Source: Amphibacillus indicireducens
Lineage (GTDB): Bacteria; Bacillota; Bacilli; Bacillales; Amphibacillaceae
Length of the DNA stretch: 18,001 nucleotides
Assembly (NCBI RefSeq): GCF_039539605.1
Contig: NZ_BAABDL010000093.1
Span: 1 to 18,001 of the forward strand
Direction of reading: 5' to 3'
Shown: piece by piece, positions 6,915 through 14,009 of the stretch
Layout: every line of letters begins with the position of its first letter
Position numbering within the stretch: the first letter of the stretch is position 1
The notes under the pieces: generated by a model
What the model saw: only the letters and a program-made list of their open reading frames with translations
Database searches by the model: none
Told to the model about the DNA's origin: nothing
Translations under genes and position numbers: made by a program

Positions 6915-7850
6915 TTATTTACCCCAACGCAGAGCCATTGAACCCCATGTGAGTCCACCACCAAAACCAACTAAAACGACCAAATCACCGTTTGTAATTT
7001 TTCCATTCCGGACATCTTCTGAAAGTGAAATCGGGATCGATGCTGCCGATGTATTTCCATACTTATTAACAGAATAAGACATCTTCTCTTTACTAATCCC
7101 TAATCGTTCACGAGCTGCCTCCATGATCCGAATGTTTGCTTGGTGTGGAATTAAATAATCAACATCTTCTTTAACTAAGCCAGCTTTCTTTACGACAGCC
7201 TCAGCTGATTCAGGCATCTGACGGACAGCAAACTTAAATACTTCTCGGCCATTCATGCGAATATTTCCACCATCTTGATGAAGTGAAGTTGCCCCTTTTC
7301 CATCTGCACCTAACTCAAACGACAGAATTCCTTTATCTTCAGAAACCTCGCTAACGACCGCTGCACCTGCCCCATCTCCAAAAAGAACGCAAGTGTTTCG
7401 ATCAGACCAATCCGTTATTTTTGATAACTTTTCGGCACCAATTACAAGAATATTTCTATAGGTACCACCATCAATAAACTGCTTAGCTGTGACCACACCA
7501 TAGATGAATCCAGAACAAGCCGCTCCGATATCCATTGCTGTTGCATGAGTTGCCCCTAACTTTTCCTGGACTTGACATGCAACCGATGGAAACGATTGAT
7601 CTGCAGTTACTGTCGCCACAAGAATCAGATCAATATCTTCTGCCTCTAATCCCGAATGATCGAGTGCATTTTTTGCGGCATAATAAGCCATATCAGATGT
7701 CTCTTCTTCTTTCTTTGCAATATGACGCGTTTCAATTCCCGTTCGCGTCCGAATCCATTCATCTGTAGTATCTACCATTTTTTCTAAATCTTTATTTGTT
7801 AAGATCGATTCAGGCAAGTAATGCCCAACCCCAATAATACCTGTCGCCAT
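6915..7850 (-). CDS. fabH: Beta-ketoacyl-ACP synthase III
   Basis: FabH starts fatty-acid synthesis by condensing an acyl-CoA primer with malonyl-ACP. In Bacillaceae it prefers branched primers, which sets the iso/anteiso composition of the membrane. The 311-residue protein has the Cys-His-Asn triad: Cys112 in GAACSGF, His236 in IPHQANIR, and Asn266 in YGNTSAAS, with the C-terminal GFGGGLTWG loop. I chose ATG 7850 (product MATGIIGVGHYLPES) because GAGGAG lies about 9 bases upstream. An in-frame ATG at 7895 lies inside the FapR operator and is too early. First gene of the fabH-fabF operon. Confidence 0.98.
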   Translation of the reverse strand: MATGIIGVGHYLPESILTNKDLEKMVDTTDEWIRTRTGIETRHIAKKEEETSDMAYYAAKNALDHSGLEAEDIDLILVATVTADQSFPSVACQVQEKLGATHATAMDIGAACSGFIYGVVTAKQFIDGGTYRNILVIGAEKLSKITDWSDRNTCVLFGDGAGAAVVSEVSEDKGILSFELGADGKGATSLHQDGGNIRMNGREVFKFAVRQMPESAEAVVKKAGLVKEDVDYLIPHQANIRIMEAARERLGISKEKMSYSVNKYGNTSAASIPISLSEDVRNGKITNGDLVVLVGFGGGLTWGSMALRWGK

Positions 7851-7887
7851 TTCATTTAACTCCTCGCTTAAGTTCAATTGCTCTCCA

Positions 7888-7932
7888 ATTAGCACTTGGT
7901 ACTAATATAAGCCATAATGATAAGTTAATCAA
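7888..7932 (-). promoter_or_regulatory. FapR operator and SigA promoter of fabH-fabF
   Basis: On the minus strand TTGATT (7927-7932) and TATATT (7904-7909) are 17 bp apart. Overlapping the -10 and start point is a 19-bp imperfect palindrome at 7888-7906 (ATTAGTACCAAGTGCTAAT on the minus strand), which closely fits the FapR operator I know from B. subtilis fab promoters. FapR represses lipid synthesis genes and is released by malonyl-CoA. The position predicts direct blocking of RNA polymerase. Confidence 0.88.
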
Positions 7933-8002
7933 GTTTTTTCGTTTTTTTCAAACAAAAAAAATTATAAAATTGATTCCCATTTCTTTTGTCTCGTTTGTTT
8001 GA

Positions 8003-8150
8003 TAAAATAGTACAGTGATTAGAAGGATAAGTTATTGAATCGGGATGATATCGTTCGATTCAGCAATAACATGATGGGTCTGTGCTATTCGTTACCTCTA
8101 TCGTGATTTTTCAACCAGACAGGGCACGATTAGATCGATTTACATAAAAA
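8003..8150 (+). other. Structured intergenic segment, possible small RNA or micro-ORF
   Basis: The 335 bases between the fabH start and the next gene hold the fabH promoter and this unexplained part. A hairpin of 7+5 bp with a three-base bulge spans 8031-8070, and ATCGTG/CACGAT pair at 8100-8130. TAAAAT at 8003-8008 could be a -10 but the -35 is poor. AGAAGGA (8021-8027) precedes a 23-codon frame from TTG 8035 to TGA 8104-8106 (product MNRDDIVRFSNNMMGLCYSL and three more residues), which I do not recognise. It leads into a hairpin that can terminate in both directions. Strand and nature are uncertain. Confidence 0.25.
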
Positions 8151-8178
8151 ATAACCCCTTGTCATCATAGACAAGAGG
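8146..8178 (-). terminator. Terminator of the Pro/Gly-rich protein gene, possibly bidirectional
   Basis: On the minus strand CCTCTTGTC pairs with GACAAGGGG (nine pairs with one G-U) around ATGATG-like loop bases, followed by TTATTTTTT. In the plus direction the same hairpin has one mismatch and ends in CTTTT, a weaker terminator. Confidence 0.75.
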
Positions 8179-8185
8179 CTTTTCA

Positions 8186-8599
8186 TTAAATAAACGGTAT
8201 CAAACTAATTGCAGTTAGTGCTGCTAATGGTATAATCAGCTGGTTAGGACCCGGTCTCGGGCCGGGGTGTGGTGCTGGTCCGTACGGTGGGTATGGATAA
8301 CCCGGATAGCCTGGATAGTATGGTGGATAACCGCCATATGGCGGGCGTGGTCCTGGACCTGGTGGATATCCTGGTCCATGTGGTGGACGCGGTCTTGGTG
8401 GATATTGTGGTCCCCCTCCATAAGGATTATCCTGTCTACTCTCATCATAAATATTATCTGACCGCCCAGGTACAGTTAAATAAACATTTTCATCATCAAG
8501 ATTTGTAATAACCCCCGCAATTTGCTCCCCTGATGTTGTTTGAAGCAATACGTGTTGATGCATATGTTGCTTACATAAATCATAAATATGATTTTGCAT
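8186..8599 (-). CDS. Small protein with Sm-like N-terminus, Pro/Gly/Tyr-rich middle and hydrophobic C-terminal tail
   Basis: This 137-residue protein is of unknown function. Residues 1-45 (MQNHIYDLCKQHMHQHVLLQ onward, with GEQIAGVITNLDDENVYLTV) have the alternating strand pattern of a short Sm-like or DUF2642-like beta barrel. Residues about 50-115 are a low-complexity run of Pro, Gly, Tyr and Arg. The last 19 residues (NQLIIPLAALTAISLIPFI) are uniformly hydrophobic. The overall plan recalls spore-coat or envelope proteins of Bacillaceae, but I cannot name the family. ATG 8599 is chosen because GGGAGG lies 7 bases upstream; an earlier in-frame ATG at 8623 lacks this. The overlapping plus-strand frames across the repeat-rich part are artefacts of the proline codons. 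Single gene, divergent from uppP. Confidence 0.8.
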   Translation of the reverse strand: MQNHIYDLCKQHMHQHVLLQTTSGEQIAGVITNLDDENVYLTVPGRSDNIYDESRQDNPYGGGPQYPPRPRPPHGPGYPPGPGPRPPYGGYPPYYPGYPGYPYPPYGPAPHPGPRPGPNQLIIPLAALTAISLIPFI

Positions 8600-8681
8600 A
8601 GAGCTCCCTCCCATTCTCATCAATAGCCTATGCCCAAAAATAAATTGTGTGATTAGTTAATGAAATTATGGAGGAATTATA

Positions 8682-9500
8682 ATGACTTTTTTTGAGCGTT
8701 TAATTGAGATTATTCAGTATATGTTTTTAGGTTTTGTCCAAGGATTTACCGAGCCGATCCCGGTTTCATCTAGTGGTCACTTAGTGATGTTACAAGATAT
8801 TTTCGGCATTAAAGTAGAAGATCTTTCATTTGAAATCTTTTTACACTTTGCCTCGCTAATTGCGATTATAATTATTTACTGGGATGATATCGTGCGGCTT
8901 GCAACAAATGGATACAAGTATTTATTTAAAAAAGAACAATCAGCTAAAGAAGATTTCAATTTTATTCTCTATTTAATTGTTGCGACGATTCCAGCTGGTG
9001 TACTTGGACTTCTCTTTGAAGACCAAATTGGGGAAATTTTTAGTACAACAAAGATGGTTGGGATTTCTCTAATTATTACGGGGATTGCACTTTGGATCAT
9101 TCGTAATTTACGCGGAAGAAAAACAGACGGTGAATTAACTTTTAAAGACGCAATTATTGTTGGACTCGCTCAAGGGGTCGCACTTATACCAGGAATTAGC
9201 CGCTCTGGTGCGACATTAGTTGCTGCCATGTTACTCGGTATGAAGCAGAAAACAGCACTGCGCTTTTCCTTTTTATTGTTTATTCCAGTCAGTTTAGGAA
9301 CAACAATTTTATCACTTGATAGTTTTCTGTCCGAACAATTTCTGTCACAATGGCTAGTTTATTTAATCGCCTTTATTACAGCAGGAGTCGCGACATTTTT
9401 CGCCTTACGCTGGTTTATGAATATTATGGCACGAGGGAATTTAATCTATTTTTCGATTTACTGCTTTATTATCGGTACACTTGCTTTTCTAATTCTGTAA
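8682..9500 (+). CDS. uppP: Undecaprenyl-diphosphatase (BacA/UppP family)
   Basis: UppP dephosphorylates undecaprenyl pyrophosphate at the membrane, recycling the lipid carrier for peptidoglycan and other wall polymers; overexpression gives bacitracin resistance. The 272-residue multi-pass protein contains both family signatures: E24 with IPVSSSGHL (residues 26-34) and PGISRSGAT starting at residue 170. Several hydrophobic helices follow to the end. GGAGG is 7 bases before the ATG. Only 32 bases and no terminator separate it from fnr, so the two are probably cotranscribed. The Pro after the catalytic Glu (EPIP rather than the EWLP-like form) suggests a distinct branch, but the active-site residues are intact. 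Confidence 0.95.
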   Translation: MTFFERLIEIIQYMFLGFVQGFTEPIPVSSSGHLVMLQDIFGIKVEDLSFEIFLHFASLIAIIIIYWDDIVRLATNGYKYLFKKEQSAKEDFNFILYLIVATIPAGVLGLLFEDQIGEIFSTTKMVGISLIITGIALWIIRNLRGRKTDGELTFKDAIIVGLAQGVALIPGISRSGATLVAAMLLGMKQKTALRFSFLLFIPVSLGTTILSLDSFLSEQFLSQWLVYLIAFITAGVATFFALRWFMNIMARGNLIYFSIYCFIIGTLAFLIL

Positions 9501-9532
9501 TTACGATCATTCATATATAGGAGTTTTTTACT

Positions 9533-10234
9533 GTGAGACAGCTAGTTGAGATCAATCATTTACCCAAAAAATTACTTAAACACCTGACAGAACCTGATTA
9601 TTACTTGCCGATTCATAAGAATACCTTTTTATTTCGCCAAGGTGAGCCTGTAAAAGAACTTTATGTGATTATTTCAGGACAAGTTATCATCGGGAAAACA
9701 TCATCTGAAGGTCGTGAATTAACCTTAAGATTTTGTGGACCGAATGACTTAATTGGTGAATTTATCATTGATGATGTGCCGATCAATTATTTAGTTGATG
9801 GAAAAATTACTGAATCAGGTGAAGTGGCTGTTTTTGACCAAAAAAAATTGCTCGACCGATTGCAGAATCAACCAGAAGCAATGATGGAATTCTTAAAGTT
9901 TGCTAGCATACAACACCGCAAAGATCAGATGCGGTTTCGAGATCTGCTACTATACGGGAAAAAAGGCGCACTCTATTCGACCTTAATCCGACTTGCGAAT
10001 AGCTATGGGCGAAAAACTGATGATGGAATTTTAATTGAGCTTCACCTAACAAATCAGGAAATTGCAAATTTTTGTGCGACCTCACGCGAGTCGATCAATC
10101 GAATGTTGAGTGAATTGAAAAAACAGCAAGTGATCCGAATCGATCAAGGAAAAATCACAATTATCAAGCTAGATTTTATAAAAAAAGCAATCAATTGTGA
10201 AAACTGTCCTGTCACACTTTGTACAATTAATTAA
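9533..10234 (+). CDS. fnr: Fnr-type oxygen-sensing transcription regulator (Crp/Fnr family, C-terminal Fe-S motif)
   Basis: This 233-residue protein has a cyclic-nucleotide-binding-like beta-roll (about 20-115, with FRQGEPVKELYVIISGQV), a dimer helix, and a winged HTH (about 165-220, with LTNQEIANFCATSRESINRM). The C-terminus carries Cys222, Cys225 and Cys230 in CENCPVTLC. That C-x2-C-x4-C spacing is the one in B. subtilis Fnr, where the cluster is at the C-terminus rather than the N-terminus as in E. coli. Asp137 in FRDLLL is the likely counterpart of the fourth ligand, Asp141 of B. subtilis. It should activate anaerobic genes when the [4Fe-4S] cluster is intact. It starts at GTG 9533 with AGGAG 9 bases upstream. 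It follows uppP in what looks like one transcript; no full Fnr box was seen nearby. Confidence 0.9.
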   Translation: MRQLVEINHLPKKLLKHLTEPDYYLPIHKNTFLFRQGEPVKELYVIISGQVIIGKTSSEGRELTLRFCGPNDLIGEFIIDDVPINYLVDGKITESGEVAVFDQKKLLDRLQNQPEAMMEFLKFASIQHRKDQMRFRDLLLYGKKGALYSTLIRLANSYGRKTDDGILIELHLTNQEIANFCATSRESINRMLSELKKQQVIRIDQGKITIIKLDFIKKAINCENCPVTLCTIN

Positions 10235-10246
10235 AACTAAAAAAAC

Positions 10247-10280
10247 CGGTTGAGTAAACATTCTACTCAACCGTTTTTTT
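10247..10280 (+). terminator. Rho-independent terminator of uppP-fnr
   Basis: A 10-bp perfect stem (10247-10256 with 10264-10273) is followed by seven T. The A-run on its left (10241-10245) may let it also serve yitW, which ends at 10287 on the other strand. Confidence 0.88.
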
Positions 10281-10286
10281 AATGAA

Positions 10287-10598
10287 TCAATCAGGAATAC
10301 CTAAAGCAATTTTTGCATAACGAGACATTTTATCTTTCGTCCATGGTGGCGACCAAACAATGTCAACGCGAGTATCTTTAACTTCCGGTAGATCTGACAA
10401 GGCCCCTTTAACGTCTGCTTCAATATGCCCTGCTAACGGACAACCCATTGCTGTTAATGTCATCGTCACAATCGCTGTTCCTTCGTCATCTAATTCAACA
10501 TCATAAATAAGCCCTAAATTAACAATATCAATACCGAGCTCAGGGTCAATTACGTTCTCCAAAGCGCCGATTAAATTTTCCTTCAATGCTTCATCCAT
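10287..10598 (-). CDS. yitW: MIP18/DUF59 family Fe-S assembly protein, YitW-like
   Basis: This 103-residue cytoplasmic protein belongs to the SufT/MIP18 (DUF59) family, whose members help mature iron-sulfur proteins. It matches B. subtilis YitW nearly end to end: IDPELG with Asp18 and Glu20, IVNLGLIYDVELDD, MTLTAMGCPL with the conserved Cys53, and the C-terminal VDIVWSPPWTKDKMSRYAKI. I chose ATG 10598 because GGGAG lies about 8 bases upstream and the product matches the family's length; a longer frame to 10649 has no support. It follows yitV after about 76 bases in the same direction, as in B. subtilis. Confidence 0.93.
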   Translation of the reverse strand: MDEALKENLIGALENVIDPELGIDIVNLGLIYDVELDDEGTAIVTMTLTAMGCPLAGHIEADVKGALSDLPEVKDTRVDIVWSPPWTKDKMSRYAKIALGIPD

Positions 10599-10674
10599 TC
10601 GACTCACTCCCTTTTCTATGCATGACATCTTGTAATCCATTATAAACAATATGGTATAAAAAATAAAGTGATCA

Positions 10675-11463
10675 TCATCGCGTTTGTTTGATTGATCGGT
10701 TCATTTGTGAAACCCAGTCAACTAAAGCAAGCCTTGCTTGTCGACTCACCTTGTGGCCGGTATTTTTTTCACTTACAAATGTAATTGTTTCAGCATTCGC
10801 TTGTTCTTGTTTTAATTGTTCATAAAAATCTGTTGCATGTTGGAATGGCACAACTTGATCCTTTTCTCCATGCCAAATAAAGAGTGGGCGATTTTGCAAC
10901 TGATCTAGATTTAAAGACAAATCATACTGTTTAAGTTGATTTAATAATTCAGCAATTTCTTCTTCAGTGAGAGGAAGCTCAACACCACTCGCTTCTGCTT
11001 GCTGAATAACCGACTCTGCAAATCGATGAAATAAAGCTGTTCCCATCATAATGCCCGCCCGGGATATCCATGGATAATTCGTCAATGCTGCTGCGGTTGT
11101 AATCCCACCCATACTTGTCCCCGCTAACGTGAACGAGCCATTTTTTATTAAACGATCTTGATTAAGTTTTTCATAAATAATCGCTAATTCTGCGATACTT
11201 TTTTGAATCATGTCGAAAAAGTGTAACTCAAGGTTTTCGATATCTGATTGCTCACGTTCACCATGTAGATGGGCATCAGGTAAGATCACTCGAAAACCTC
11301 GTTCGGCTAGTAGGTAACCAATTGAGAGGTTATCTTCTTTTGCACCAGTTATTCCGTGTAAATACGTCATTGTAGGTAATGGCTTGCCTGCGAATTCAGT
11401 TTTTTCACAAATGAGTAGAGGGACGCCTTCCCAAATCTCACGATTGATCTGAATCAATGTCAT
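10675..11463 (-). CDS. yitV: Alpha/beta hydrolase, YitV-like esterase
   Basis: This 262-residue cytoplasmic alpha/beta hydrolase has the motifs LHGITGAKED (oxyanion region), nucleophile Ser117 in AGTSMGG, Asp202 in WHGEKDQVVP and His237 in NTGHKVS, so the triad is complete. The first part (YLLAERGFRVILPDAHLHGE) follows B. subtilis YitV closely. Its natural substrate is unknown. Two ATG codons lie in tandem at 11466 and 11463; I chose the second because the short AGG before them is then better spaced, but the first would add just one Met. It shares its upstream region with the divergent yitU and probably forms one transcript with yitW. Confidence 0.88.
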   Translation of the reverse strand: MTLIQINREIWEGVPLLICEKTEFAGKPLPTMTYLHGITGAKEDNLSIGYLLAERGFRVILPDAHLHGEREQSDIENLELHFFDMIQKSIAELAIIYEKLNQDRLIKNGSFTLAGTSMGGITTAAALTNYPWISRAGIMMGTALFHRFAESVIQQAEASGVELPLTEEEIAELLNQLKQYDLSLNLDQLQNRPLFIWHGEKDQVVPFQHATDFYEQLKQEQANAETITFVSEKNTGHKVSRQARLALVDWVSQMNRSIKQTR

Positions 11464-11564
11464 CATCCTATCTATTGTTTTTATCTTTAGCTCTAGTTTA
11501 AGGATAACGGAATTACCTTTAAATTGCAAAATGATCGACTTACTATTAATCTAGCAAGCTTTAC

Positions 11565-11593
11565 TTTACATGATTGGGAAACTTCTTTAATAT
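11565..11593 (+). promoter_or_regulatory. Candidate promoter of yitU
   Basis: TTTACA (11565-11570) and TAATAT (11588-11593) are 17 bp apart, with the start codon at 11620. The -10 matches consensus at four of six positions, so this is only a moderate candidate. Confidence 0.4.
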
Positions 11594-11619
11594 AGATTAT
11601 TAGAGATAGGGGGATGTAG

Positions 11620-12441
11620 ATGAAAATGAAACGACACTTAATCGCGTTAGACTTAGATGGAACGTTACTGACAGATGCCAAAACAATTACGGAACGATCG
11701 AAGCACGTCATTAAAAAAGCCCGAGAAGCTGGTCATATTGTTGTGATTGCGACTGGTAGACCACATCGAGCAAGTTTAACTTATTATGAAGAGCTTGACC
11801 TTGATACACCGATGATCAATTTTAATGGTGCTTATTTGCATCATCCGATCGATAAAAAATGGGAAGCATTACATAGTCCCCTTCCGCTCCGGACAGCGCT
11901 CGCTGTAATCGAGACATGCGATCAACTCGGTGTCCACAATATCATGGCTGAAGTACTTGGCGATGTTTATATTGATCGTTATGATGAAGAGTTTATGGAG
12001 ATTTTCCATATTAACCGAATCGATCATCCGATTCGAATTGGTAATCTAAAAAATCAATTGGATTACGATCCAACATCATTAATTATTCACCCACGTGAGA
12101 ATCAAGTTGATCTTTTGCGTGAAGGTCTAAACCGTGACCACGCATCGGTCATTGAACATCGGCATTGGGGTGCACCTTGGAACATGATTGAAATCGTGCG
12201 AAAAGGAATGAATAAAGGTGTTGCTGTTGATCGAGTCGCTAAATATTATCAGATTGAACCAGAAAACGTCATCGCTTTTGGTGATGAAGATAACGACCTA
12301 GAGATGATCGACTACGCTGGTGTTGGTGTCGCAATGGAAAACGCCGCTAGCTATTTGAAAAAAATCGCCAACTATGTAACAGCTACGAATGAAGCAGATG
12401 GTGTCGCTATTTTCCTAGAAGATTATCTCGATTTAAATTAG
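11620..12441 (+). CDS. yitU: HAD-superfamily Cof-type phosphatase, YitU-like
   Basis: This 273-residue cytoplasmic phosphatase belongs to the Cof/type IIB HAD group, which act on small sugar phosphates, nucleotides or flavin intermediates. All four motifs are present: LDLDGT with Asp11 nucleophile and Asp13, IATGR for motif II, GMNKG with the motif III lysine, and IAFGDEDNDLEMI for motif IV. The cap domain lies in the middle. The pattern is that of B. subtilis YitU, and its location next to yitV supports that. GGGGG lies about 9 bases before the first ATG; an in-frame ATG two codons later is also possible. The exact substrate cannot be read from the sequence. Confidence 0.9.
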   Translation: MKMKRHLIALDLDGTLLTDAKTITERSKHVIKKAREAGHIVVIATGRPHRASLTYYEELDLDTPMINFNGAYLHHPIDKKWEALHSPLPLRTALAVIETCDQLGVHNIMAEVLGDVYIDRYDEEFMEIFHINRIDHPIRIGNLKNQLDYDPTSLIIHPRENQVDLLREGLNRDHASVIEHRHWGAPWNMIEIVRKGMNKGVAVDRVAKYYQIEPENVIAFGDEDNDLEMIDYAGVGVAMENAASYLKKIANYVTATNEADGVAIFLEDYLDLN

Positions 12442-12529
12442 TCGATCCATTTCGCTCAGTTCAATTACTTTTATTGAGACGATTGATTTGCTAAACTTAA
12501 TTGTGATAACTGTTTTAGGAGGAATAATC

Positions 12530-12793
12530 ATGGCTGTAATTACTGAAGCTACACCAAATCCAAATGCAATGAAGTTCGTTTCTGATCAGCAAATTTTCCC
12601 TGGCGATGATAGTGTGAATGTTAAACACGGTGAAATGAGTGACTATCCAGTCTTAAACGAATTGATCAAACTCAGTGAAGTTGAGAATGTATTTGGCTAT
12701 CAATTCTTCATTACAATCAATAAACAAGAAAATGTACCATGGGAAACAGTCATTCCGAAAGTCGAAGCCGTGATGGCTAAACATGGTTATTGA
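12530..12793 (+). CDS. Nfu/NifU N-terminal domain protein
   Basis: This 87-residue protein begins MAVITEATPNPNAMKF and contains LIKLSEVENVFGYQFFITI and ENVPWETVIPKVEAVM, the pattern of the Nfu N-terminal domain (scaffold protein Nfu/NifU N). In larger Nfu proteins this domain sits ahead of the cysteine-bearing NifU C-terminal domain. Here that domain is missing and the protein has no cysteine, so it cannot hold a cluster itself and may act as an adaptor. AGGAGG is 8 bases before ATG 12530; an upstream ATG at 12488 lies ahead of this site and is rejected. It lies 88 bases after yitU with no terminator between, so it is likely cotranscribed. Confidence 0.85.
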   Translation: MAVITEATPNPNAMKFVSDQQIFPGDDSVNVKHGEMSDYPVLNELIKLSEVENVFGYQFFITINKQENVPWETVIPKVEAVMAKHGY

Positions 12794-12872
12794 TGCAATC
12801 ATACTAAGTTTAAATTTTTTATCTCTATCGATTATCAGTTGTTAGTAAATGAATGACCATAATCACTCAATT

Positions 12873-12920
12873 AAAAAAAGCTCTACTTACGATCAAAGTA
12901 AGTAGAGCTGTTCTTTTTTT
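12873..12920. terminator. Bidirectional terminator between the Nfu-domain gene and yitT
   Basis: A perfect 12-bp stem (12879-12890 with 12898-12909) is flanked by an A7 run on the left and a T7 run (12914-12920) on the right. It serves the rightward Nfu-domain gene and the leftward yitT gene alike. Confidence 0.9.
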
Positions 12921-12951
12921 CAAAACTGTTATATTGCAAATGTAGTCATAA

Positions 12952-13803
12952 TCAATTCGTATCTTTTCTAAAGAAGCCAAAGATTCCGGCAGTTTCAACC
13001 ACGTTAGTAAATGCATTGGGATCAATCTCATTAATCACACGCTCTAAATCATAGAGCTCATACCTCGTAATGACAATCACAAGCATTGACTTGTCCTCTT
13101 TCGTATAAGCACCTCTAGCAGGTAAAATCGTCATCCCTCGATGAACCGTCTGGTGAATCGCTTTTTGCAACTCATCGGTTTTCTTCGTCACAATCATAGC
13201 GGTAACTTTTTCATGTCGCGTATGTACTGCATCGATCACTCGTGTACTAACATATAGAGCCAACAGTGTATAAAGTGCATTTTCAGGTTCATTCAAAATC
13301 CCTGCAAACAAAATAATCACACCATTAATCAGCATTAAATAAACACCGATCGGTTTATCTTTTACCCGTGAAATCACCATTGCCAAAATATCTGAACCAC
13401 CTGTTGAAGCACCCCACCTTAACGTGATCCCAACACCAAATCCACCGATCACACCACCAAATACGGCATTGAGCATGATATCATTTGAAATCGACAAGAC
13501 TGGGAGCAACTCTAAAAATACCGTTGTAGCTGCGACTGATAAAATACTGTAGATCGTAAAATGACGCCCAACCTTAAACCAACCTAAGAGGATAACTGGG
13601 ATGTTCAAAGCGACAAGCCAAATACCCGTCGTAATAAAAGTAATCCCCAAATGAGTTGCGAAAAATGAAGCAAGTAGTTGCGCCATCCCAGTAAAGCCAC
13701 TCGCATATACATCTGCACTAATATAGAAAAAATTTAATGCAATGGCATTGATCAATGCACCAATAATAACAATTGCAATTCGCTTAGCCTCTAAAAGAAA
13801 CAT
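12952..13803 (-). CDS. yitT: YitT family membrane protein (DUF161 with C-terminal DUF2179)
   Basis: This 283-residue protein has five or six hydrophobic segments over residues 1-195, including AVFGGVIGGFGVGITLRWGA followed by STGGSDILAMVISR, typical of the YitT/YczE-like membrane domain. A soluble DUF2179 domain (about 200-283, with TAMIVTKKTDELQKAI and MLVIVITRYELYDLERVI) follows. The family is widespread in Firmicutes, often as several paralogues, with unknown transport role. GGGGGA lies about 9 bases before the ATG at 13803. It faces the Nfu-domain gene and is divergent from the degV-type gene; in B. subtilis yitS, yitT and yitU are also neighbours. Confidence 0.92.
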   Translation of the reverse strand: MFLLEAKRIAIVIIGALINAIALNFFYISADVYASGFTGMAQLLASFFATHLGITFITTGIWLVALNIPVILLGWFKVGRHFTIYSILSVAATTVFLELLPVLSISNDIMLNAVFGGVIGGFGVGITLRWGASTGGSDILAMVISRVKDKPIGVYLMLINGVIILFAGILNEPENALYTLLALYVSTRVIDAVHTRHEKVTAMIVTKKTDELQKAIHQTVHRGMTILPARGAYTKEDKSMLVIVITRYELYDLERVINEIDPNAFTNVVETAGIFGFFRKDTN

Positions 13804-14009
13804 TGGTCTGATTCCCCCTACTCTATTAGCCGATTAATATCGTTTTCCTCTTTCTATCATAAGCTAAATCATCCGAAAGATTCCATCATTTATAATTATT
13901 TATTGAAAAGATCAAAAAGCCTTTGACGAATCCCATTGGTAACTATAAACTAGAAGTAATTGAGATGCAATTCTTTTATCAAAAACAACAATAATTGGAG
14001 GGGATTTTT

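Noticed and set aside
8236..8508. Several overlapping frames (two plus, one minus) over the Pro/Gly-rich region
   Set aside because: They are byproducts of repeated proline and glycine codons, giving His/Met- or Trp-rich products with no support.
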